Assembly: GCF_900113175.1 (NCBI RefSeq)
Contig: NZ_FOOK01000001.1
Location: 118,160 to 182,159, forward strand
Source: Planifilum fulgidum
GTDB lineage: Bacteria; Bacillota; Bacilli; Thermoactinomycetales; DSM-44946
Reading direction: 5' to 3'
DNA: 64,000 nt
The translations under genes were made by a program, and so were the position numbers. Under the pieces are notes generated by a model that ran no database searches, was not told where the DNA came from, and saw only the letters and a program-made list of their open reading frames with translations. Numbering within the stretch: the stretch's first letter is position 1; each line of letters starts with the position of its first letter. This document shows, in pieces, positions 1 through 7,170 of this stretch.

Positions 1-551
1 GCCGGTGCAAAGGTGGCAAAGAAAGGAGCTTCCCCCCGCAAGCGGCGGATCCGGTCCACATGGGCCAGCGCGCTGACGACCCCGAGAGGCTGTTAGTCGC
101 ATCCCTGGATCACGAAAGCCCCGTGATAGCTGTGGGCCTCGATCTGATTCACCACCATCTCCGCCACCGCGTTGCGGCTTTGCAGGGAATAGCTCATCCC
201 CTGGTTGCTCTGCGCCGTTCCGTCACACATGACGGGCGTGGAAAAGGAAAAGGGCACGCCGCCGTTCTGCCATATGCGAAGGGCCGCCCGGGCCGTCGTC
301 AGATAATCCATGATGTGGGCGGGATGATCGGCGGACCCGCCGATGATGACGATCCGCGGGGCGTTGTTTTCCAGGCGGTCATAAATCGCCTCCAGCGTCC
401 AGTCGGGCGCAGGCCCCTCATAGGCCGGCCCGAGAACCTGTTTGGCGCGGTCGAGCAATCCCGCCACGCAGATCGGCTCGTTCGCCTTTCCCTGCACGTT
501 GTCCCGGTAGGGATTCACCGGGTTGTCGATGGTCGGATAACGAAGGGCCAT
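1..551 (-). pseudogene. IlvD/Edd-family dehydratase, broken by a premature stop and cut by the window edge
   Basis: The reading frame starts at 551 after a strong ribosome binding site (AAGGAGGAAG) and reads like the N-terminus of the dihydroxy-acid/sugar-acid dehydratase family, with IIGGSADHPAHI and FVIQGCD. A TAA codon at 93-95 follows GCD directly. Beyond it the same frame stays open to the window edge and still looks like the family (QPLGVVSALAHVDRIRRL). Family enzymes read GCDK here: the Cys binds the iron-sulfur cluster, and the Asp and a carbamylated Lys bind Mg2+. One A-to-T change in an AAA Lys codon would explain the stop. Substrate unknown; the context suggests a sugar acid. Confidence 0.8.
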
Positions 552-616
552 TTTTCTTCCTCCTTGTCCCGCCTCCAGGCGGTGAAATGGCCGGTCCGGG
601 AAGAAGCCGCGAAACG

Positions 617-833
617 CTACCATTCCGCCACGGTCCCGTCTTCATTTCTCCAGACCGGGTTTTTCCAGTTGTGCTCCCGCCGCGCCGCCTCTTCGACGCG
701 CTTTTCATCGATCTCGATGCCGAGGCCCGGTCCCCCGGGAATCTGCACAAAGCCGCCGTCTCAGCGGAACACCCGGGGATCGGCGACATCATCGGGCAAA
801 TCGCCGTCCCGGCTGTAATGGATGCCCAGGCTC
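617..833 (-). pseudogene. 3' remnant of a galactonate-dehydratase-like (enolase superfamily) gene
   Basis: One frame reads SLGIHYSRDGD, then a TGA at 761-763, then IPGGPGLGIEIDE and NPVWRNEDGTVAEW before a TAG at 617-619. That ending is typical of D-galactonate dehydratase (DgoD-type, mandelate racemase subgroup of the enolase superfamily). Only about the last 70 residues are left. The barrel with the metal ligands and catalytic bases is missing, and an in-frame stop interrupts the rest. The remnant lies directly downstream of the lactate-racemase-like remnant, so a deletion probably joined the two. Not functional. Confidence 0.72.
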
Positions 834-1333
834 TTCCCGGATGATCGCACCCCGGAAGGCGGTGTGGGGTTTGACGCGGTTGATGACAATCACCTTGTCG
901 GCCGAATAAGCTTGCCTGTCGGTGTAGACCGGCAGGCCGCTCGCCAGCCTTCCCACCTCCACCACGTCCATGGAGGAACGGATCGGCGCTTCCACCGAAT
1001 TTTCAGTAATGACCAACTGTTTCAACACCTCAATCTGCCCCTCCGCCGTTGCCCCCCGTGGCTGCCCATGGGAAAGCGATGAAGGGTTGACCACCCCTGG
1101 AACGGACGAGGCGAACCACTTCCCGGGTCATGACATCGATATCCACGCCGCGGCTCCCCACAGCAATCGCCACCCGATCCCCTTCTGCAAATCCGCTCCA
1201 GCACTCTTTCCGCCGCAACCGCTTCCCGCACCGCTTTCGGAACATCGGCCACCTCCGGAGCCGGGAAGGATTGCCGCACCTTCACCATTCGGGGAAGGGG
1301 AACGTCCTTGAGCAGTGACTCGATCACCCGCAT
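834..1333 (-). pseudogene. lactate racemase (LarA/DUF2088)-like gene remnant with several frameshifts
   Basis: An ATG at 1333 follows a GGGAGGTGAGG ribosome binding site, 32 bases after dctP, and opens a LarA-like N-terminus (PLPRMVKVRQSFPAPEV). The homology then passes through all three frames: FAEGDRVAIAVGSRGVDID in one, FPMGSHGG in another, ATAEGQIEVLKQLVITE and VIVINRVKPHTAFRGAI in a third. At least three frameshifts are therefore needed. Homology stops near 840, where a different gene's 3' end begins. Intact LarA proteins use a nickel pincer cofactor to racemise lactate or similar 2-hydroxy acids, which fits the TRAP transporter and hydroxyacid dehydrogenase upstream. Confidence 0.7.
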
Positions 1334-1364
1334 GAAAAACGCCCTCACCTCCCTCCCGTTTTGC

Positions 1365-2381
1365 TCACCGGTTCCTCGCCTTCTCCACCTCTTCGAAGAG
1401 CTCTTTGACCAGGTCTTCCCCCAGCTTTTTTCTGTACTTTTCAATCACCGGCTGGATGATTTGTTTCATCTTTTCCCGTTCCTCCGGCGACACCTCATTG
1501 ATCTTGATTCCCTGCTTTTTCAGTTCCTCCAGGGCTTCGGCGTTCGCTTTTCGGTTCAGCTCCCGTTCATACTTTCCGGCCTCGATCGCCGCCTCCCGGA
1601 TCAGCTGCTGATCCTCGGGGGAAAGGCGGTCCCAAAAGGATTTGCTGACCAAGAAGACGAAAGGGGTGTAAACATGCTCGGTTAAGGAAAGATACTCCTG
1701 CACCTCGTAAAATTTGTTGGACACGATCGTCGCCAGAGGGTTTTCCTGCCCGTCCACCGTCCCGCTTTCCAAGGCCGTAAACACTTCGGAAAACGGCATC
1801 GGCGTCGGGTTGCTCCCCAAGGCTTTGAAGGCATCCAAGTGAACGTCCGTCTGCATGGTGCGAATCTTCAGCCCTCTGAAGTCCTCGGCCCTCTTCACCG
1901 GCCGCCGGCTGTTGGTCAGATTGCGGTAGCCGTTTTCCCAGTAGGTCAACCCCACCAATCCGTGTTCGGGCAATTTGTCCAAAATCTTCTGTCCCAATGG
2001 TCCGTCAAGGACCGCGTCCGCTTCCTCCTCTTCATCAAACACGAAGGGGAGATCGAAAATCCCGAATTCCGGCACGATGCCGACCAAAGGGGAAGTGGAC
2101 GGAATGGTCACTTCCTGCACGCCCGCCTGAAGCGCCTCCGTCATCTTCAGATCATCCCCGAGCTGGGCGCTGAAATAGGGGCGCACCTGGATGCGGCCGC
2201 CGCTTTTTTCTTCGACGATCTCCTTAAATCGGTTGAGGGCCTGCCCCTGGGGGTGATCTTCGTTCAGACCGATTCCCGCCTTGATCACGATGGCCTCCCC
2301 CGCCGACCCGGAGGTGCCGCAGGCCGCGGTCACAAGGGCCAGGCAGAGAACCACACACACCGAACCCCACACCCGTTTCAT
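1365..2381 (-). CDS. dctP: TRAP transporter substrate-binding lipoprotein (DctP family)
   Basis: 338 residues. It starts MKRVWGSVCVVLCLAL and has a lipobox (VTAAC) at about residues 16-20, so it should be a membrane-anchored extracytoplasmic lipoprotein. The body matches the DctP family, with GIGLNEDHPQGQALNRFKE near the start and KIRTMQTDVHLDAFKALG in the middle, where the conserved ligand-binding arginine lies. It captures a carboxylate, probably a 2-hydroxy acid or sugar acid judging from its neighbours, and passes it to DctQM. It is the fourth gene of the operon, separated from the two permease genes by the dehydrogenase. The longer open frame upstream of 2381 overlaps the dehydrogenase and lacks a signal peptide. 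Confidence 0.92.
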   Translation of the reverse strand: MKRVWGSVCVVLCLALVTAACGTSGSAGEAIVIKAGIGLNEDHPQGQALNRFKEIVEEKSGGRIQVRPYFSAQLGDDLKMTEALQAGVQEVTIPSTSPLVGIVPEFGIFDLPFVFDEEEEADAVLDGPLGQKILDKLPEHGLVGLTYWENGYRNLTNSRRPVKRAEDFRGLKIRTMQTDVHLDAFKALGSNPTPMPFSEVFTALESGTVDGQENPLATIVSNKFYEVQEYLSLTEHVYTPFVFLVSKSFWDRLSPEDQQLIREAAIEAGKYERELNRKANAEALEELKKQGIKINEVSPEEREKMKQIIQPVIEKYRKKLGEDLVKELFEEVEKARNR

Positions 2382-2407
2382 CCCGGAATCCCCCTTCTCC
2401 CTGAGAA

Positions 2408-3406
2408 TCACTGCCATCTCCCTGACGAAGCCTGTTCCATTACCTCCCGGTTGACGAGGTACCGCGGATATCTCCCGTGCTGCAGCACCTCCCGGACCGC
2501 CTCGGCCGCCTTTGTCCTGAGCTCTTCCATGGCCTCTTCCGAATACCAGGCCATGTGGGGTGTCAGGATCACCTGTTCCATCGACAGCAGCGGATGGTCC
2601 GGCCGGATCGGCTCCTCCTCCACCACGTCCAAGGCCGCCCCGGCGATCCATCCCTCCCGAAGGGCTTCCAGCAAGGCCCCCTCATCGACGACCGGTCCCC
2701 GGGAAGTGTTGATGAGATACGCCCGGGGCTTCATGCTCCGCAACTGCTCCCTGCCGATCATCCCCCGGGTTTCCGCCGTCAGCGGCGCGTGAACGGAAAC
2801 GATGTCCGCCTCCCGGCACAACCGGTCCAGGGAGACGAGGGTCACCCCCCGTTCCTCGGCGACCGACCGGGGAACATAGGGATCATGGGCGATCAGGCGG
2901 AAGCCCAAGGGCTTCAATTTCGCCGCCAGGACCCGGGGAATGTTTCCGAACCCGACCAGACCCACGGTCTGACCACGCAGCCGGCGAACCGGTGCGGCCC
3001 TCTTGAAGTCCCACTCCCCCCGTTTCACCAACCGGTCGGCCGCGGTGATGCGGCGCGCCAGATTGAGCAGAAGAGCGAGCGCGTGATCGGACACCTCGTC
3101 GAGACAATAATCGGGGACGTTGGCGACACAGATCCCCTTCTCCGTGGCCGCCGCCAAATCGATGGTATTCACGCCCACGCCGTAGCGGACGATCACCCGG
3201 CACCGGTTCAGCGCCTCCACCACCCTTCGCCCCAGGGGGGCATACTGGTTGAGAATCGCGTCCGCATCCCGGCAGGCGGCGATCACCTCCTCCTCTGTCC
3301 GGCACTGGACGGGAATCAGCTCAAAAGGGCCGCCGCCAAGCACCTTTTCCTCGTACCGCAGATCGGCAAATTCCCAATCGGTCACCACCACTTTCCACCG
3401 TTCCAA
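2408..3406 (-). CDS. D-isomer-specific 2-hydroxyacid dehydrogenase (C-terminal-binding-protein-like)
   Basis: About 332 residues with the family layout: split catalytic domain, NAD-binding Rossmann core (GLVGFGNIPRVLAAKLK), the NTSRGPVVDEGAL stretch, and the active-site region near EEEPIRPDHPLL and VILTPHMAW, which supplies the Arg/Glu/His triad. It oxidises or reduces a 2-hydroxy/2-oxo acid with NAD(H). I chose the TTG at 3406 because GGGAGGTG lies about 8 bases upstream; a GTG at 3415 overlaps that site. It sits between dctM and dctP, so it probably acts on the imported acid. Precise substrate unknown. Confidence 0.85.
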   Translation of the reverse strand: MERWKVVVTDWEFADLRYEEKVLGGGPFELIPVQCRTEEEVIAACRDADAILNQYAPLGRRVVEALNRCRVIVRYGVGVNTIDLAAATEKGICVANVPDYCLDEVSDHALALLLNLARRITAADRLVKRGEWDFKRAAPVRRLRGQTVGLVGFGNIPRVLAAKLKPLGFRLIAHDPYVPRSVAEERGVTLVSLDRLCREADIVSVHAPLTAETRGMIGREQLRSMKPRAYLINTSRGPVVDEGALLEALREGWIAGAALDVVEEEPIRPDHPLLSMEQVILTPHMAWYSEEAMEELRTKAAEAVREVLQHGRYPRYLVNREVMEQASSGRWQ

Positions 3407-3421
3407 GGCGGTCACCTCCCA

Positions 3422-4696
3422 TCAGGTCAGCCACTCCAACGGAACCGTGACAATTTGGGGAAAGAAGACAAGCAGAAGGAGGATGGCGATCTCCACCATC
3501 AGAAAAGGCCATAATCCCTTCACCAGCTCGCCGATGCTGATCCGGCTGATGCCGCATCCGACATAGAGCACCGTGCCCACGGGGGGAGTGATCAAACCGA
3601 TGCAGAGATTGATGACCATGATGATGCCGAAATAGACCGGATCGATCCCCGCGGCTTTGACAATGGGCATCAACACCGGGGTCAAAATCAGGATTGTCGG
3701 GGTCAGATCCATCACCATGCCCACCGCCAGCAGCAACAGGTTGATGAGAAGCAGAAGCAGGAGCGGACGGTCGATGAGGGGATTCAAAAGTTCCGTCATC
3801 CCCTGCGGCACGTTGGCGACGGTGATTATCCAAGCGGAGACGATGGCCGCCGACGCGACGAACATGACGACGCTTGTGGTTTTCGCCGACCGGATCAGGG
3901 CGTCGTACAGCTGACGCGGCCCGATGTTGCGGTAAACGAACATCCCCACGAACAAGGCGTAAAAGACGGCGATCACGCCGGCCTCCGTCGGGGTGAACAC
4001 CCCTCCCCGCAATCCTCCGATGATAATCACCGGCATCAGCAGAGCCCAACCCGCTTCCTTGGTGGCGGTCAGGATCTCCTTCACACTTTTCCGCGGGGGC
4101 AGCTCCGCCGTTTCCTTGCGGGACATGTAGAACCACACCAGCATCAAGCCGACGGCGATCAAAAGTCCCGGGACGATTCCGCCCATGAACAGCTGGGTGA
4201 TGGAAACGCCGCTCACCACGCCGAAAAGGATCATGGGAATGCTCGGGGGAATGATCGGGGCGATGATTCCGGCGGAAGACACGATGGCGGTGGGAACCTT
4301 TTTGTCGTATCCCCGTTCCACCATCATGGGAATCAGGATGGCGCCCAACGCCGCCGTGTCGGCGACGGCCGAGCCCGACAGACCGGCGAACAGGACGCTG
4401 GCGATGATCACCACATACCCCAGCCCTCCCCGGACGTGGCCGACGAGGGTCATCGCGAACTGGACGATCCGCTTCGACATTCCCCCCCGGTTCATCAGCT
4501 CCCCGGCGAGGATGAAGAAGGGGATGGCCATCAGGGCGAAGTTGTTCGCCCCGTTGATCAGGTTCTGGGCGACGATCTGACTGTCCAGCATATTCAGGGA
4601 AACCATCAGCGCGACGGAGCACAGCATGAGAGCAAAAGCGACGGGAACACCTGCGGCCAATGCGGCGAACAACGCGGCGAGAAAAACCCACAACAT
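3422..4696 (-). CDS. dctM: TRAP transporter large permease (DctM family)
   Basis: 424 residues, almost entirely hydrophobic, with about a dozen membrane spans. Family hallmarks include FFILAGELMNRGGMSKRIV near residues 60-80, GLSGSAVADTAALG near 110, and PPSIPMILFG near 150. This is the sodium-coupled transport subunit. It pairs with DctQ (25 bases upstream) and receives ligand from DctP. The dehydrogenase gene begins about 16 bases after its stop, so the operon is tightly packed. It looks intact and of normal length. Confidence 0.93.
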   Translation of the reverse strand: MLWVFLAALFAALAAGVPVAFALMLCSVALMVSLNMLDSQIVAQNLINGANNFALMAIPFFILAGELMNRGGMSKRIVQFAMTLVGHVRGGLGYVVIIASVLFAGLSGSAVADTAALGAILIPMMVERGYDKKVPTAIVSSAGIIAPIIPPSIPMILFGVVSGVSITQLFMGGIVPGLLIAVGLMLVWFYMSRKETAELPPRKSVKEILTATKEAGWALLMPVIIIGGLRGGVFTPTEAGVIAVFYALFVGMFVYRNIGPRQLYDALIRSAKTTSVVMFVASAAIVSAWIITVANVPQGMTELLNPLIDRPLLLLLLINLLLLAVGMVMDLTPTILILTPVLMPIVKAAGIDPVYFGIIMVINLCIGLITPPVGTVLYVGCGISRISIGELVKGLWPFLMVEIAILLLLVFFPQIVTVPLEWLT

Positions 4697-4720
4697 GTTT
4701 TGCGCCCCTTTCCGTGCCTG

Positions 4721-5245
4721 TCAGTCCGCGTCGGCATTTCCCTCCGACAGAGAGAAATCCGATTCCCCGCTTCCGCCAAAAAGAATCCGGAACAGGCGAA
4801 GGATGACGATGGCGGCCATCGCCAGGCTGGTCACCACTCCGACCCCGTACACGAAGCCGAGGGAAACGCCGGTGGCCGGAGCCTTTGACGCCATGTTCAA
4901 CCAGGTCATCTTCCAGCTTCCGTCAAAAACGAGCCACAGGACGTACAGGACCAGAGAATGGCTGATGACGGCAAAAAACTTCTTCCATCCCATCGGCAAC
5001 CGTTTGATCACGACGTCGACGGCGAGATGCATCCGTTCCTTCAAGGCGGCGATCGCCCCGAGGAAGACCATCCACACGAACAGAAAACGGGACATCTCTT
5101 CGGACCAGGTGATGCCGGAGTCGAAAAAATAGCGCAGCACCACGTTGAGAAAAACCAGTACCGACATTCCCGCCAGGGAGAGAGCGATCAACAAATTCAG
5201 CAATCCCTCGAACCAGCGGCCCGTCCTTTCCATTAAGCGCTTCAT
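4721..5245 (-). CDS. dctQ: TRAP transporter small permease (DctQ family)
   Basis: 174 residues and four predicted membrane segments, with the family landmark SEEMSRFLFVWMVFLGA near residue 50 and a KERMHLAVDV stretch after it. It is the first gene of the minus-strand TRAP operon. I placed the start at 5245 (MKRLMERTGRW) because AGGAGG lies 5-6 bases upstream. DctQ is the small membrane subunit that supports DctM. The operon promoter should lie in the AT-rich interval 5260-5450, which also carries two palindromic copies. Confidence 0.9.
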   Translation of the reverse strand: MKRLMERTGRWFEGLLNLLIALSLAGMSVLVFLNVVLRYFFDSGITWSEEMSRFLFVWMVFLGAIAALKERMHLAVDVVIKRLPMGWKKFFAVISHSLVLYVLWLVFDGSWKMTWLNMASKAPATGVSLGFVYGVGVVTSLAMAAIVILRLFRILFGGSGESDFSLSEGNADAD

Positions 5246-5292
5246 CCGCTTCCTCCTTTCACGGGCTCGTCTTCCGGACACAGCCGATCAAA

Positions 5293-5369
5293 GTTCTATA
5301 TGATAAAACTACGTTCTTCTCTGACATACTGCTAAGGCGTCAATTTCTGAACGTTTTATATTATAAAAC
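5293..5369. promoter_or_regulatory. duplicated palindromic operator candidate
   Basis: Two related 17-mers lie exactly 60 bases apart: GTTCTATATGATAAAAC at 5293-5309 and GTTTTATATTATAAAAC at 5353-5369. The second is a perfect inverted repeat around one central base; the first matches it except at two positions. They lie between the divergent TRAP operon and FAD-dehydrogenase gene. The second copy contains TATAAT read on the minus strand, so a bound protein would block RNA polymerase. A regulator of the FCD/GntR or IclR type would be usual for such operons, but none is encoded beside them. Confidence 0.55.
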
Positions 5370-5423
5370 AGTGTTTTGTTTTAACGATACAATTTTCCCT
5401 AATATTCATATAACATATGAATT

Positions 5424-5451
5424 TTGTTTAAGTCAATAATAGTTGTATAAT
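5424..5451 (+). promoter_or_regulatory. SigA-type promoter for the FAD-linked dehydrogenase
   Basis: TTGTTT at 5424-5429 and a perfect TATAAT at 5446-5451 are separated by 16 bases, within AT-rich DNA. This would give a leader of about 190 bases before the start codon at 5652. The paired palindromes lie 55-130 bases upstream. Confidence 0.5.
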
Positions 5452-5651
5452 TCGAAATAATAAAGATCTATTTCGCTCGAAAGCGGGAGGGATCCGCTGC
5501 TAAAAACTCGGACTGCCGCCATTTTTCCTGACGGCCGTTTGTCCGGCGCCGGATTCCTCTCTCCTCACTTCAAAAGAATGAAAACCGATTCAAAACGGTC
5601 TTGAATTTTGCAAACCAAAACTCTATGGTCAAAAATGGGAGGAGATCACTC

Positions 5652-7019
5652 ATGAAATGGATAGATTCATTGCGGAAATTGCTGAAGGAAGATCAGGTCA
5701 CGGTCAATCCGACGGAACTGGAACGGCACAGCCGGGACGAATCGTATCACGCGCCGCATCTTCCGGATGTGGTCGTTTTTCCGGAAAACCGGGAGGATGT
5801 GAGCCGCATTCTGCTCTTTGCAAACGAACGGGAAATTCCCGTCACCCCCTTCGGATTGGGAAGCAGTTTGGAGGGACACGTGATTCCGTACCAGGGCGGC
5901 ATCTCCGTCGATTTTCAGCGCATGAACAAGATCCTCGAGGTTCGGCCGCAGGACATGCTGGTCCGCGTGCAGCCCGGCGTGACGAGGAGCCAATTGAACG
6001 GGGAATTGAAAAAATACGGGCTGTTTTTCTCGGTGGACCCGGGAGCGGACGCCACGCTGGGGGGAATGGCCGCCACCAATGCGAGCGGAACCACGGCCGT
6101 CCGCTACGGCGTGATGCGGGATCAGGTGAGGGATCTGGAGGTGGTTTTGGCCGACGGCCGGATCATCCGCACCGGCGGCCGGGCGGCCAAATCCTCCTCC
6201 GGTTACCATTTGACGGGCCTGTTCGTGGGTTCGGAGGGAACCCTCGGCCTGTTCACCGAATTGACCCTCCGGGTGTTCGGCATCCCGGAGGCCATCATGG
6301 CGGCGCGGGCCGTGTTCCCCACGGTCAAGCAGGCGGTCAACGCCGCGGTGTCCATCATCTCCTCGGGGATTCCGGTGGCCCGGATCGAACTGGTGGACGC
6401 TCTGTCGATGAAATACCTGAACGAGCACAGCGAAACCCGCTACCCGGTGGCTCCGACGCTGTTTTTGGAATTTCACGGAAACGAGGCGGGCCTGAAAAGG
6501 GACATCGCCTTCGCCGAGGAACTGGCGCAGGGAGAGGAATGCCAAGGGTTTCAGTTTGAAACCGACACGAAGGCGAGGGCGAAACTGTGGGAAGCGCGCC
6601 ACCATCTGGCCTATGCCTTCATTCACCGGTCCCCCGGCAAACGGCTGATGGTGACCGATGTGTGCGTTCCCATGTCGGAATTGGCCGGCGCCGTGGAGCA
6701 CGCCCGGCACGTGCTGAATCAGGAGAAAATGGAGGGAGGCATTCTCGGCCATATCGGGGATGGAAACTATCACGTGCTGATGATGATCGATCCGGCGGAT
6801 CCCCGGGATGTGGAAAAAGCCGAAAAGATCAACGCCTCCATTGTCGAATACGCCCTCGACCGGGGAGGCACCTGCACGGGGGAACACGGCGTCGGCGTGG
6901 GAAAAATCCGCTACCAGCGCCGGGAGCACCGGGAAGCCCTGGACGTGATGATGAGCCTCAAGCAGGCCCTGGATCCGAAGGGAATCCTCAATCCGGGCAA
7001 AAAGTTGCCGCCCCGATAA
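5652..7019 (+). CDS. FAD-linked oxidase, glycolate oxidase GlcD / D-lactate dehydrogenase type
   Basis: 455 residues. The start at 5652 follows GGGAGGAG. The N-terminal PCMH FAD-binding fold shows VVVFPENREDVSRIL and TPFGLGSSLEGH, then DPGADATLGGMAATNASGT and GSEGTLGLFTELTL. The C-terminal FAD-oxidase domain has ILGHIGDGNYHV near 380 and GTCTGEHGVGVGK near 425, the usual metal and substrate-binding histidines. It oxidises a 2-hydroxy acid such as D-lactate or glycolate to the 2-oxo acid and reduces FAD. Divergent from the TRAP operon and probably co-regulated with it. No GlcE/GlcF partner is next to it, so a single-subunit enzyme is likely. Confidence 0.88.
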   Translation: MKWIDSLRKLLKEDQVTVNPTELERHSRDESYHAPHLPDVVVFPENREDVSRILLFANEREIPVTPFGLGSSLEGHVIPYQGGISVDFQRMNKILEVRPQDMLVRVQPGVTRSQLNGELKKYGLFFSVDPGADATLGGMAATNASGTTAVRYGVMRDQVRDLEVVLADGRIIRTGGRAAKSSSGYHLTGLFVGSEGTLGLFTELTLRVFGIPEAIMAARAVFPTVKQAVNAAVSIISSGIPVARIELVDALSMKYLNEHSETRYPVAPTLFLEFHGNEAGLKRDIAFAEELAQGEECQGFQFETDTKARAKLWEARHHLAYAFIHRSPGKRLMVTDVCVPMSELAGAVEHARHVLNQEKMEGGILGHIGDGNYHVLMMIDPADPRDVEKAEKINASIVEYALDRGGTCTGEHGVGVGKIRYQRREHREALDVMMSLKQALDPKGILNPGKKLPPR

Positions 7020-7038
7020 GCCGCCTGAAAACACGAAA

Positions 7039-7070
7039 GGGGTGCCGCGCTCGTTTCCACGCGGCACCCC
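7039..7070 (+). terminator. transcription terminator after the FAD-linked oxidase
   Basis: An 11-base perfect stem (GGGGTGCCGCG / CGCGGCACCCC) with a 10-base loop begins 20 bases after the oxidase stop. Only a short T-run (TTTT) follows, so it may be imperfect. It also sits downstream of the convergent regulator gene. Confidence 0.65.
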
Positions 7071-7170
7071 GTCAGTTTTGCGGTCGAAAGAGAAAAAAAG
7101 CGGCGCCCGGGGATAGGAGGGCAAATCGGGGACGCCCTTGAAGGGGCCGGAAGGAGACGCGGCCCGAAAT

